Shown one piece after another: positions 1-7,307 of a DNA stretch of 10,121 nt. How positions within the stretch are numbered: the first letter of the stretch is position 1; each line of letters opens with the position of its first letter. The DNA comes from Oscillospiraceae bacterium. GTDB lineage: Bacteria; Bacillota; Clostridia; Oscillospirales; CAG-272. A program made the translations under genes and the position numbers. Below the pieces are notes generated by a model, which saw nothing but the letters and a program-made list of their open reading frames with translations, searched no databases and was not told the origin of the DNA. The stretch is taken from contig WREN01000060.1 of assembly GCA_009779295.1 (NCBI GenBank), positions 1 to 10,121 of the forward strand, written 5' to 3'.

Positions 1-1041
1 CATGTCGGTGCATCCTGTTCCCCAACCGTCACTCATTGAAACATTATCTTCCGGCACGACAAGTTTCATCGCTTTTTCCGCGAGTTTGTTCAAATTCACG
101 TCGTTATTCAACGGCGTATAACCCGGACGGTCGCATAATTCAACGTTCGCTCCGAGCGAAACGGCACCAGCCGCCAACGCGCGATTCACCTTCTTGTTGA
201 TTTTTTCAATCGCTTCAGTCGTTCCGCCGCGTACATAGCTTTCGATTCTAACTTCGCTCGGAATGGCGTTTACAGCCGTTCCGCCCGCGGTGATGATCGG
301 ATGCACTCTTATGTGGTCTTCATCCCTGAACGTTTCGCGCAGAGCGTTAATCGCGCTCATGCCGATGTTCGCGGCGTAGAGGGCATTGACTCCGCTATGG
401 GGAGATCCTCCTGCGTGCGCGGCAACTCCCGTGTATTTTATGTTCTTGACAACGCAGCCGTTATTACCTTTGTTTAAAAAGAAACTGTGTTCTTTACCGC
501 TTGAAGTATGTATCATATACGAAATGTCCACTCCGTGGAAATAACCCCTGTACAAAAATTCAACTTTACCGCCGTAATATTTTATTATACCTTGTTTGCG
601 GAGTTCTTCGCGGTAACCGACTTCGATCAATTCCTCCGCGGGAACAACGCATAGTCTCACTGAGCCACACAAACCGTCGAGCGTACCTTCATCCTTTAGA
701 GCGGCGGCAAGCCCCAACAACGCCGCGCCCTGTGCGCTGTGTCCGCATGCGTGAACGGCGCCGGTTTGCGGATCAGCGTCAGGATGGTCGTTACACAAAA
801 GTGAATCGAGTTCGCTGAGAATCAATATCTTCGGACCGGGCAATCCTGTGTCGATTTCCGTGTAAAATCCTGGAATGTTACCCGCTAAAGTTAAATTATA
901 ACCGAGTTTTTCATATTCCGCTTGCAGAAACGAGGACGATTTCCATTCGCGGTAGCCGGTTTCGGGATTCGCCCATAAGAAATTTTCTGCGTTTTCAATG
1001 AGTTCGCGGTGTTTGTCGATTAAATCTAATAGTTTTTGCAT
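1..1041 (-). CDS. M20-family metallopeptidase / amidohydrolase (C-terminus cut by window edge)
   Basis: Probably a cytoplasmic, di-metal hydrolase that cleaves an amide or peptide bond. The 347 visible residues read in one open frame to the window edge. Residues 76-80 (SELDS) fit the Asp motif. Residues 97-101 (HACGH, with Cys99 and His101 as likely metal ligands) and 136-137 (EE, catalytic base and ligand) follow. AAHAGGSPHSGVNAL at about 207-221 marks the dimerisation/lid domain, and WGTGCTDM at the edge fits the C-terminal TDMGDVS-type motif, so only a short C-terminal part is missing. The HACGH form is that of the AbgB/PM20D2 branch (p-aminobenzoyl-glutamate or dipeptide hydrolases); the actual substrate is unknown. 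There is no signal peptide. The ATG overlaps the end of the upstream sorting-signal gene by 16 bp and is preceded by AGGTAGG, suggesting translational coupling. Family call firm, substrate open. Confidence 0.9.
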   Translation of the reverse strand, partial: MQKLLDLIDKHRELIENAENFLWANPETGYREWKSSSFLQAEYEKLGYNLTLAGNIPGFYTEIDTGLPGPKILILSELDSLLCNDHPDADPQTGAVHACGHSAQGAALLGLAAALKDEGTLDGLCGSVRLCVVPAEELIEVGYREELRKQGIIKYYGGKVEFLYRGYFHGVDISYMIHTSSGKEHSFFLNKGNNGCVVKNIKYTGVAAHAGGSPHSGVNALYAANIGMSAINALRETFRDEDHIRVHPIITAGGTAVNAIPSEVRIESYVRGGTTEAIEKINKKVNRALAAGAVSLGANVELCDRPGYTPLNNDVNLNKLAEKAMKLVVPEDNVSMSDGWGTGCTDM

Positions 1042-1769
1042 ATATAAAACCTACCTTTTTTAGTTTTGAGTATTTTCTGTGAGAAAATTATAAAAATTAT
1101 TAATATTGCAAAAACAGCTAATAAATTGTTATCGCCGGTTTGCGGGTTATCATAAACTCTGCTTCTCGCCGTACTTACAATATCTGAACAGTCAATCTCC
1201 GGAAGAAGTTGTAAAGTGTCGTCCGCGTCTGTTGCACACCAAATATCTATTCCTTTAAGTTCCGATAAATTGTTATATTTCACTCCGTTAAAATTATCGT
1301 TTCCATTTGAATCGATATAATCTTTTAGAATCAATTTTTTATTTTCAATTTCCGCGAAATAAATAGCACCTATCCTATAACCTGATATTGTTGCCGCGAC
1401 AAGTTTTCCCTGAGCGTTTTGGTAAAATATATACATATCCTGACCAATTTGCTCATAAGAATCGCCGTACAATTTAAAAACTCTTTCAAATACCCATTCG
1501 CTTTGAGGAATACCGAACGTAATCATCACTTCGGGAATACCGTCGCCGTCTAAATCCTGAAATCTATACTTCCCCGGGAAATAAATTCCTTCAGCGTCGA
1601 TTGCTTGAACAATACCGTTACCGACTTCGGATTTTACGGTTTCATCCAAAGTTGTAGGGAATTGCACCAAAAGATTTTCAAGCGGAGTTTTCCAATTGAT
1701 TTCTTGTGCGCTTATGGATAACGAAGCTGATAGGATAAGAATGATTAAGATTAATATTATTTTCTTCAT
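1026..1769 (-). CDS. Secreted protein with C-terminal NPQTG sorting-type signal
   Basis: I recognise no enzyme family. Residues 1-21 form a signal peptide (MKK, then an Ile/Leu-rich core, then SISAQ). The mature part contains D72-L-D-G-D-G77, a calcium-loop or FG-GAP-like DxDxDG motif in the context RFQDLDGDGIPEVMITFG, typical of secreted proteins that compute or display a 'quantity' repeat. The C-terminus has NPQTGD at 208-213, a hydrophobic stretch of about 14 residues (LLAVFAILIIFIIF) and a basic tail (KILKTKKGR). This is the three-part architecture of a cell-wall sorting signal, so sortase-mediated attachment to peptidoglycan is inferred. The motif is NPQTG rather than LPXTG. The gene lies 18 bp after the lipoprotein gene, with GGAG as ribosome site, and overlaps the M20 gene start. 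It could alternatively simply stay anchored by the C-terminal helix. Confidence 0.75.
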   Translation of the reverse strand: MKKIILILIILILSASLSISAQEINWKTPLENLLVQFPTTLDETVKSEVGNGIVQAIDAEGIYFPGKYRFQDLDGDGIPEVMITFGIPQSEWVFERVFKLYGDSYEQIGQDMYIFYQNAQGKLVAATISGYRIGAIYFAEIENKKLILKDYIDSNGNDNFNGVKYNNLSELKGIDIWCATDADDTLQLLPEIDCSDIVSTARSRVYDNPQTGDNNLLAVFAILIIFIIFSQKILKTKKGRFYICKNY

Positions 1770-1787
1770 ACTAATACTCCATTTATT

Positions 1788-2426
1788 TTACTCTACTATT
1801 TCAATACTGGTTACAGTTTTTAAATAAGCGTCAAATAATTCCGCGTCTGGATATTCTACCAAAGGATAAAACGTTATCGTAAACACGATGTCGTCAATAT
1901 CATCTTTTAAAATATAAAACCTATGCGGATACCATGTAGTAATATCTCCGCCCCAAGGATGAGATATTTCGCGTGTTAAAAATATTTTATACCCATCAAG
2001 TAAAATGTTTTCGCTGTCATAATATTCATTTACATAACCATCAAACTCAATCCGTTTACAATCCTCAAGACTGGTCGGCATTTGTTGATTTTCCATCAAT
2101 TTTGCCGGAGGCGCTAATTCGCCGACTTTCACATCATCTTTATATATTACAGAAGAATCTAAATAAAAACCATCCGGTAAGATAAAAGTATATGTAATTT
2201 TTTCATCTGAATTCCAAGAGTATGAATTCCAGTCTTGTGTTTCTGTTAAACCGCTTGTATACGTATATATATTTTTGGGTTCTTCCGGTATAGATTCGAT
2301 TTCTTCTTCAATAATTTCTTTTGAAGTAGATTCACTTTCGGCGTCAGAAGTTTCTGCAATATCGTTTGAAATTGTACAAGCGGACATTAAAATAATTAAT
2401 AATACAAATATTAATAATTTTTTCAT
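1788..2426 (-). CDS. Small secreted lipoprotein of unknown function
   Basis: A 212-residue protein with a type II signal peptide: MKK, hydrophobic core and lipobox M14-S-A-C17, so Cys17 is the probable lipidated residue and the protein sits on the outer face of the membrane. Residues about 18-50 are a low-complexity linker rich in Glu, Ser and Thr. The remaining globular part (from about residue 53) is rich in Tyr, Trp, Asp and Glu, with short beta-like segments such as KITYTFILPDGFYLDSS and YKIFLTREISHPWGG. I do not recognise the family and see no catalytic motif. It is the first gene of the leftward unit and has a GAGGTGAAT ribosome site before the ATG. A near-consensus promoter lies directly upstream. 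Placement with a sorting-signal protein suggests a shared cell-surface role, but that is inference. Confidence 0.8.
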   Translation of the reverse strand: MKKLLIFVLLIILMSACTISNDIAETSDAESESTSKEIIEEEIESIPEEPKNIYTYTSGLTETQDWNSYSWNSDEKITYTFILPDGFYLDSSVIYKDDVKVGELAPPAKLMENQQMPTSLEDCKRIEFDGYVNEYYDSENILLDGYKIFLTREISHPWGGDITTWYPHRFYILKDDIDDIVFTITFYPLVEYPDAELFDAYLKTVTSIEIVE

Positions 2427-2446
2427 ATTAATTCACCTCAATATTA

Positions 2447-2475
2447 ATTATAGCACAAAAAAATATTTTTTTCAA
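2447..2475 (-). promoter_or_regulatory. Leftward sigma-A-type promoter of the lipoprotein operon
   Basis: On the minus strand TTGAAA (2475-2470) is followed by a 17-bp spacer and a perfect TATAAT (2452-2447). The expected start is near position 2440, leaving a leader of about 14 nt that holds the GAGGTGA ribosome site of the lipoprotein gene. Confidence 0.75.
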
Positions 2476-2494
2476 CCCCTTGACAAGTTGAAAA
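2469..2494. promoter_or_regulatory. Inverted repeat spanning both -35 boxes (possible operator)
   Basis: TTTTCAAC (2469-2476) and GTTGAAAA (2487-2494) are perfect reverse complements separated by 10 bp. The repeat covers most or all of the -35 boxes of the leftward and rightward promoters, so a dimeric protein bound here could block both. No regulator gene is visible nearby, and AT-rich composition makes chance pairing possible. Confidence 0.4.
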
Positions 2495-2508
2495 TTATGT
2501 GATATACT
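2480..2508 (+). promoter_or_regulatory. Rightward sigma-A-type promoter of the T-box / trpB2 transcript
   Basis: Perfect TTGACA (2480-2485), 17-bp spacer, TATACT (2503-2508). Transcription should begin near 2514-2515, just before the first T-box helix, which agrees with the position of the leader. Confidence 0.85.
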
Positions 2509-2514
2509 ACTCTA

Positions 2515-2780
2515 AACTGTAGATGAAGGAATAAAACCGATAACGAATTCACAGAGAGCCGTCAGTGGTGTGAGTACGGTAATAGACGAATCGGACAAAT
2601 GGGCTTCGGAGGGTACAGCGAAAGTGGCAACACGATTAGCTTGTAACGTGTACTCGCGTTAAAGGGTGAGGAATGTGATGGCATTCTGGTGAGGTGGGCA
2701 TATTTTATGCCAATCAAGGTGGTACCGCAGATATTATTTCTGTCCTTGTAATTTGTAATAATGAGGGCAGATTTTTTTAT
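2515..2780 (+). promoter_or_regulatory. T-box leader, tRNA-Trp responsive
   Basis: This is an RNA leader that binds tRNA and reads its charging state. Stem I has a basal helix GAAG (2525-2528) / CTTC (2604-2607). Next come the specifier loop and a helix CCGAT (2537-2541) / ATCGG (2590-2594). The conserved AGAGAG bulge and GGTGTGA apical element lie at about 2552-2574. The specifier is TGG at 2600-2602 in the context ACAAATGGGC, which pairs with the CCA anticodon of tRNA-Trp. GGCAT (2697-2701) / ATGCC (2707-2711) is a Stem III-like hairpin. The antiterminator is complete: helix A1 AAGG (2716-2719) / CCTT (2744-2747), the 7-nt bulge TGGTACC (2720-2726) that pairs with the tRNA acceptor end, and helix A2 GCAGA (2727-2731) / TCTGT (2739-2743). 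Trp specificity agrees with the trpB2 gene downstream. Pairings were worked out by eye. Confidence 0.95.
2740..2778 (+). terminator. Intrinsic terminator of the T-box leader
   Basis: CTGTCCT (2740-2746) pairs with AGGGCAG (2764-2770), with one G-U pair, and is followed by a run of seven T (2772-2778). Its 5' arm shares bases 2740-2746 with the antiterminator helices, so the two structures exclude each other, as required for T-box attenuation. Confidence 0.9.
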
Positions 2781-2816
2781 GGCAAAAATTTTTAAATTTA
2801 AAAGGAGAGATTATTA

Positions 2817-4190
2817 ATGAACGAAAAAGCACCGTACAGATATTATTTAGCAGAAAGTGAAATACCGAAATATTGGTACAATTTACGCGCAGATATGAAA
2901 AGTTTACCCGATCCCATCATCAACCCCGCCACCTTATCACCATTAAAAACAGAGGAATTATATCCCGTATTCACGGAATTGTCATCACAACTCGAAATGG
3001 ATAACACCACCCGTTACATTGAAATACCCGACGAAGTAAGGGACATGTACAAAATTTACCGCCCGTCTCCGTTGACCAGAGCATACAACCTTGAACGCGT
3101 ATTGGATACGCCCGCGAAAATTTATTTCAAATTCGAGGGCAACAATACGTCCGGCAGCCATAAACTCAACTCCGCGATTGCGCAGGCGTACAACGCGAAA
3201 GTGCAGGGCCTCAAAGGTTTAACGACCGAAACCGGAGCGGGTCAATGGGGTACGGCTTTATCGGAAGCGTGCGCGTATTTCGGCATACCGCTTATCATTT
3301 ATATGGTTAAAGTGTCGTATAATCAGAAACCGTACCGCAAAGAAGTAATGCGCACATTCGGCAGCGAAGTTATTCCAAGCCCGAGCACATCTACAGAAGC
3401 AGGGCGCAGAATAATCGCCGCGAATCCCGAAACTGGCGGAAGTTTAGGCTGCGCGATTTCCGAAGCGGTTGAAAAAGCCGTTACGACGGAAGGTTACAAA
3501 TACGTTTTAGGTTCGGTTATGAATCACGTGCTTGTGCATCAATCGATAATCGGTCTTGAAACGAAATTGGCAATGGAAAAACTCGGCGTTTATCCGGACG
3601 TTATCGTCGGTTGCGCAGGCGGCGGTTCCAATCTCGGCGGCCTGATTGCGCCGTTCGCGCAGGATAAAATCCTCGGCAAGGCAAATCCGCGTATCATCGC
3701 CGTTGAACCCGCGTCGTGTCCGTCGCTTACGCGCGGAAAGTACGCGTACGACTTCTGCGATACGGGTAAAATCACACCGATGGCGAAAATGTACACGTTG
3801 GGCTGCGAGTACATTCCGTCGCCGAACCACGCTGGCGGTCTGAGATACCACGGAATGTCGCCGATTCTGTCGAAACTGTACCACGACGGCTACATGGAAG
3901 CGATCTCAGCGGAACAGACGAAAGTCTTTGAAGCCGCGGTGATGTTCTCCAAGTACGAAACGATCCTGCCCGCGCCCGAATCCGCGCACGCTATCCGTGG
4001 AGCGATCGACGAAGCGTTGAAATGCAAGGAAACCGGAGAGGCGAAAACGATATTGTTCGGACTTACAGGAACGGGCTACTTCGATATGAACGCTTACGCA
4101 TCATACCTTGACGGCAAGATGACGGATTACGTTCCTACGGACGAGGATTTGAAAGCGGCGTTCGAGAAGTTACCCAAGGTTAATTTATAA
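2817..4190 (+). CDS. trpB: Tryptophan synthase beta chain, TrpB2 type
   Basis: A PLP enzyme that condenses indole with L-serine to give L-tryptophan in the cytoplasm. The 457 residues match the longer TrpB2 subgroup rather than the roughly 400-residue TrpB1 that partners TrpA. The N-terminal extension (about residues 1-80, YRYYLAESEIPKYWYNL) and RPSPLTRAYNLE are TrpB2-like. K116 in GSHKLN is the likely PLP Schiff-base lysine, ETGAGQWG at 138-145 carries the catalytic-type Glu, and CAGGGSN at 266-272 is the phosphate-binding loop. The C-terminus has GLTGTGYFDMNAY. AAGGAG sits about 8 nt before the ATG. No trpA or other trp gene is adjacent, so it probably acts alone on free indole (salvage or recycling); this is inference. 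It is controlled by the Trp T-box upstream. The first part is AT-rich and the rest GC-richer, with no break in frame. Confidence 0.95.
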   Translation: MNEKAPYRYYLAESEIPKYWYNLRADMKSLPDPIINPATLSPLKTEELYPVFTELSSQLEMDNTTRYIEIPDEVRDMYKIYRPSPLTRAYNLERVLDTPAKIYFKFEGNNTSGSHKLNSAIAQAYNAKVQGLKGLTTETGAGQWGTALSEACAYFGIPLIIYMVKVSYNQKPYRKEVMRTFGSEVIPSPSTSTEAGRRIIAANPETGGSLGCAISEAVEKAVTTEGYKYVLGSVMNHVLVHQSIIGLETKLAMEKLGVYPDVIVGCAGGGSNLGGLIAPFAQDKILGKANPRIIAVEPASCPSLTRGKYAYDFCDTGKITPMAKMYTLGCEYIPSPNHAGGLRYHGMSPILSKLYHDGYMEAISAEQTKVFEAAVMFSKYETILPAPESAHAIRGAIDEALKCKETGEAKTILFGLTGTGYFDMNAYASYLDGKMTDYVPTDEDLKAAFEKLPKVNL

Positions 4191-4335
4191 AATGTAGGGG
4201 CGCGATGTGGAGCAATCCATACGACACCTAATTTTACATCTTTACTATATTTTGCCATTATAAATGCACCTCGAAAGTTTAAACTTCTTTGTCTATCTTT
4301 TGGGGTGCATTTCGCTTTCATAAACCGGGCTTTTT
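4191..4335. other. Convergent intergenic region with long hairpin
   Basis: The region lies between the ends of two convergent genes. AAATGCACCTC (4262-4272) pairs with GGGGTGCATTT (4302-4312), 11 pairs including one G-T, around a 29-nt loop that itself holds the perfect palindrome AAGTTTAAACTT (4275-4286). The hairpin may end transcription from both sides. Neither strand has a clean T-run directly after the stem; the nearest on the plus strand is CTTTTTCTATTTT near 4330-4342. Bases 4192-4239 begin with ATGTAGGGGCGCG and end with TTTTACAT, forming a weak imperfect inverted repeat. I see no gene here. Confidence 0.45.
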
Positions 4336-5808
4336 CTATTTTATTTCCATATATTCAACGTGGGCTTTATAATAATCATCGATAATTTTTTGCAGTGAAT
4401 TTTCATTTGCCGTGTAATATGAAGCGAAACCGTTTTTACTGTTTACAACGTTTAAAGTTATGCAATAAAACGGACTGTCCAATACTACGCCTAAATCATA
4501 CACGCTGTTCTTAAATATAATGTTCAGCATTTCGTTCGAACGGTCGTCGCGTGAGATTTTTTGCCCGAGTAATATGTCATAGAACATAGGTATTACGATT
4601 TGTTTGTTGTAATAACCCAACAACTCTACGACTTTTCCCACCAGTTCCGTGTCTTGTACCGTAAGCGGAACGGAGAGAAAACCCGCCCAGTTTAATGTGA
4701 TGTAATTTTCCTGCGCTTCATTATATTTCGGCAATGGAATGATCCCGAAATCCACATCCATTTCGCGGAATAATTTAGCCAAACTCAACGGAACCATATA
4801 AAACAACGCTCTGCCCGAATTGAAACTTACGGGCGGTGTCCCGCCTAAATTCGGATCGGTGACCTGACTGAAACCCCAAGTAAACGAAATATTGTCGGCT
4901 TTGATAAGACGTTCGATTTTTTCCATTAGACCAATCATTACCGGAGTATTAATATTTAACTGCGGTTTTCCGTCGCTGTCTATTTTAATGGTATATTGAT
5001 TGCAGCTTGTCGGAACGCTGCCGAACTGCCAGCCGAATTCGCCTACGAAACCATATCTGTCCTCAGCGGTGAAAACGCCGTCGCCGTCAATATCCGCGGA
5101 AGCTACGGACGCCATTTGGATCAATTTATCCCATGTCCATCTGCCGTCGTTGACAATTTCGTAAGGATTCTCAAGGTTAAGGTCGTCAAGCAGTTGAGTG
5201 TGGAAGAATATCGAGTTGACGTCAGGCAGGATGAAATCGTTAGACGCAAAAGGCAGCATACCGTTGATATTTAAATTTTTAGAAACGCTTTGGTTCCAAT
5301 ACGATTTACTCCTATCGATTACGGGAATATCGTTCCAATTCAAAACAAGCCTGTCGGCGATAAAAGTCGCCATCATGGTTGAATTATGCAGCAGCAGCAA
5401 ATCGTAAATATCGTCGTTTGCCATAACACATGCCCGCATTTTATTAATTTGTTCTAAACCGCCGTTTGCTTCCGTAGTGGGTACAGTCGTTATGTTGATA
5501 TTCAACTTTTCCTCAATTAAAGCGGTACGGTCGTAACACGCGTCGTTGATTATTTCGCCGTTTTGTGAATCGGCAAAATAATAATCTTTATATAACGACC
5601 AATTAATGTAATAAATTAAGAAATCGCGGTTATTATAATCCGCGTCCGCGATATTCGGCAGTTCCGGGTCTCTGGTCGTTTCGGTATTTTGGGGATCCGC
5701 TACAATTGCTTCAGGATTATTGGTTTCATTTTTTGATGAATTCCCGCATGAAATAATGGTTATTAAAATTAATGCTGATAATAAAAATAATGCTAAAATT
5801 TTTTTCAT
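4336..5808 (-). CDS. Extracellular solute-binding lipoprotein (second of tandem pair)
   Basis: Probably the membrane-anchored ligand-binding subunit of an ABC importer. The signal peptide is type II with lipobox I-I-S-C21, followed by an Asn/Glu/Thr-rich linker to about residue 50. The roughly 440-residue globular part has the layout of family 1 (sugar-type) solute-binding proteins, with Trp/Tyr-rich segments such as SYWNQSVSKN (169-178) and LNWAGFL. D239-I-D-G-D-G...D250 is an EF-hand-like DxDxDG loop, likely a calcium site. The sequence is clearly paralogous along its whole length to the protein encoded immediately upstream; shared blocks include YYFADSQNGEI, LPDVNSIFFHTQLL, LLGQKISR and AHVEYME. 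A strong AAGGAGGT ribosome site lies in the 24-bp gap. No permease or ATPase gene is nearby. The ligand is unknown; oligosaccharide is the default guess. Confidence 0.85.
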   Translation of the reverse strand: MKKILALFLLSALILITIISCGNSSKNETNNPEAIVADPQNTETTRDPELPNIADADYNNRDFLIYYINWSLYKDYYFADSQNGEIINDACYDRTALIEEKLNINITTVPTTEANGGLEQINKMRACVMANDDIYDLLLLHNSTMMATFIADRLVLNWNDIPVIDRSKSYWNQSVSKNLNINGMLPFASNDFILPDVNSIFFHTQLLDDLNLENPYEIVNDGRWTWDKLIQMASVASADIDGDGVFTAEDRYGFVGEFGWQFGSVPTSCNQYTIKIDSDGKPQLNINTPVMIGLMEKIERLIKADNISFTWGFSQVTDPNLGGTPPVSFNSGRALFYMVPLSLAKLFREMDVDFGIIPLPKYNEAQENYITLNWAGFLSVPLTVQDTELVGKVVELLGYYNKQIVIPMFYDILLGQKISRDDRSNEMLNIIFKNSVYDLGVVLDSPFYCITLNVVNSKNGFASYYTANENSLQKIIDDYYKAHVEYMEIK

Positions 5809-5832
5809 TTGATTGAACCTCCTTAAAATTTT

Positions 5833-7290
5833 TTATTTTGTTTCCATATACTCAACGTGTGCGTTATAATAATTATCAATTCTCTTTTGCCATGTGTTTT
5901 CATTCTTAGCGTAATACGAAACGAAATCGCTGTTTTTTGCCACTATGTCAACCATTATATTATACGACGGTGAATCTATCGGTATCGCAATATCGTAAAC
6001 AGTATTGTCGAAAATAATGTTCAGCATTTCGTTTGAACGGTCGTTTCTTGAAATTTTCTGTCCAAGTAATACATCGCGGAATACAGGGACCACATATTGT
6101 TTATTATAATACGCGAGCAACTCAACGACTTTGGCTGTTAATTCTACATCCCGCACCGTAAGTGGAATCGTTAAGAATCCAGCCCAGTTTAAGGTGATGT
6201 AATCATCCTGTTTATCATCATATTTTGGAAGCGGCAGTATACCGAAATCCAAATCCGTTTCGCGGAATGTTTTCGCCAAACTCAGCGGCACTAAGTAAAA
6301 CAACGCTCTGCCTGAATCAAATCTGACAGGCGGCGGATTTCCGATATTCGGGTCTGTCGCCGCGCTGTACGGCCATGTAAACGAAGTTTTGTTATTATGC
6401 AGGAGATATTGAAGTTTCTCGACTAAACTAATCATCGTTGGTGTGTTTATGTTTAATTGTAACACTCCGTCGCTGTCTGTAATAAACGGAAAGAGATCGC
6501 AGCTTGTAGGAATACTCATGAACTGCCAGCCCATTTCACCGACGAATCCGTATTGGTCTTCGGCATTGAACACGCCGTCCCCGTTTATATCCGCCGACGC
6601 CACGGAAGCCATTTGATTTAATTTATCCCATGTCCATTTACCGCTTGTGACAACATCGTAGGGGTTATCGAGTTTGAGGTCATTTAATAATTGTGTGTGA
6701 AAGAAAATTGAATTAACGTCTGGTAGAACGAAATCGTTTGCGGCAAACGGCAGCATACCGTAAATATTCATGTTTTTGGAAACGCTTTGATTCCAATACG
6801 ATTTATTCATATCGATTATAGGAATATCGTTCCAGTTCATGACAAGTTTATCAGAGGTAAAGGTTATCATGCTTGTACAGCAATGAAGCAGCAACAAATC
6901 ATAAGTAGGGTCGTTCGCGAAAACGGATGCCCGAAGTTTAACGATTTGTTCCGTACCGCAGTCAAGTTCTGTGGTTGGGAGCGGTTTTATATTTATTTTT
7001 AATTTTTCTTCGATTAAAACCGTGCGGTCATAACAGGCGTCATTTACAATTTCGCCGTTTTGAGAATCAGCGAAATAATAATCCGCGTATAACGACCAGT
7101 CGCAATAATATAAAACGAAATCGCGGTAACCGTAATCGGCGTCAGCGATATTCGGCAGTTCCGGATCTGCGGTCGTTTCGATATTATCCGGATCCGCCGA
7201 AGTAGTTTCATTATTAGCAGGGTTATTTGTTGAATTACTGCATGAAATAAAAATTAAAGCCAATAAACATAAGCAAATAAACTTTTTCAT
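5833..7290 (-). CDS. Extracellular solute-binding lipoprotein (first of tandem pair)
   Basis: A 485-residue paralog of the next gene in the operon, with the same architecture: type II signal peptide with lipobox F-I-S-C17, an Asn/Thr-rich linker to about residue 42, then a two-lobed solute-binding fold. The EF-hand-like loop is kept but with Asn at one position (D234-I-N-G-D-G...D245). It differs by several additional cysteines in the mature part (for example C63, C111, C137, C138) and by changes around residues 250-290, which may alter the ligand. The gene starts 17 bp after the thiamine pyrophosphokinase gene, and its AAAGGGGA ribosome site lies in that gap, so it is almost certainly co-transcribed. 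Function as the binding subunit of an importer is a family-level inference; no transport partner is in the window. Confidence 0.85.
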   Translation of the reverse strand: MKKFICLCLLALIFISCSNSTNNPANNETTSADPDNIETTADPELPNIADADYGYRDFVLYYCDWSLYADYYFADSQNGEIVNDACYDRTVLIEEKLKINIKPLPTTELDCGTEQIVKLRASVFANDPTYDLLLLHCCTSMITFTSDKLVMNWNDIPIIDMNKSYWNQSVSKNMNIYGMLPFAANDFVLPDVNSIFFHTQLLNDLKLDNPYDVVTSGKWTWDKLNQMASVASADINGDGVFNAEDQYGFVGEMGWQFMSIPTSCDLFPFITDSDGVLQLNINTPTMISLVEKLQYLLHNNKTSFTWPYSAATDPNIGNPPPVRFDSGRALFYLVPLSLAKTFRETDLDFGILPLPKYDDKQDDYITLNWAGFLTIPLTVRDVELTAKVVELLAYYNKQYVVPVFRDVLLGQKISRNDRSNEMLNIIFDNTVYDIAIPIDSPSYNIMVDIVAKNSDFVSYYAKNENTWQKRIDNYYNAHVEYMETK

Positions 7291-7307
7291 TTAATTTTAA
7301 TCCCCTT

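Noticed and set aside
501..818. Open frame on the plus strand opposite the M20 gene
   Set aside because: It is antisense to a clearly recognisable enzyme, has an Arg-rich composition typical of shadow frames, and has no ribosome site.
3507..3884. Open frames on both strands inside trpB2
   Set aside because: They overlap the conserved catalytic region of TrpB2 in other frames and show Arg-rich, low-information sequence.
4127..4321. Small minus-strand frame across the trpB2 end and intergenic hairpin
   Set aside because: Part is antisense to trpB2 and part is the hairpin itself; no ribosome site or familiar motif. Considered as a leader peptide but not supported.
4336..7290. The two solute-binding genes as halves of one broken gene
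   Set aside because: Each has its own ribosome site, lipoprotein signal and complete length; they align end to end as paralogs.
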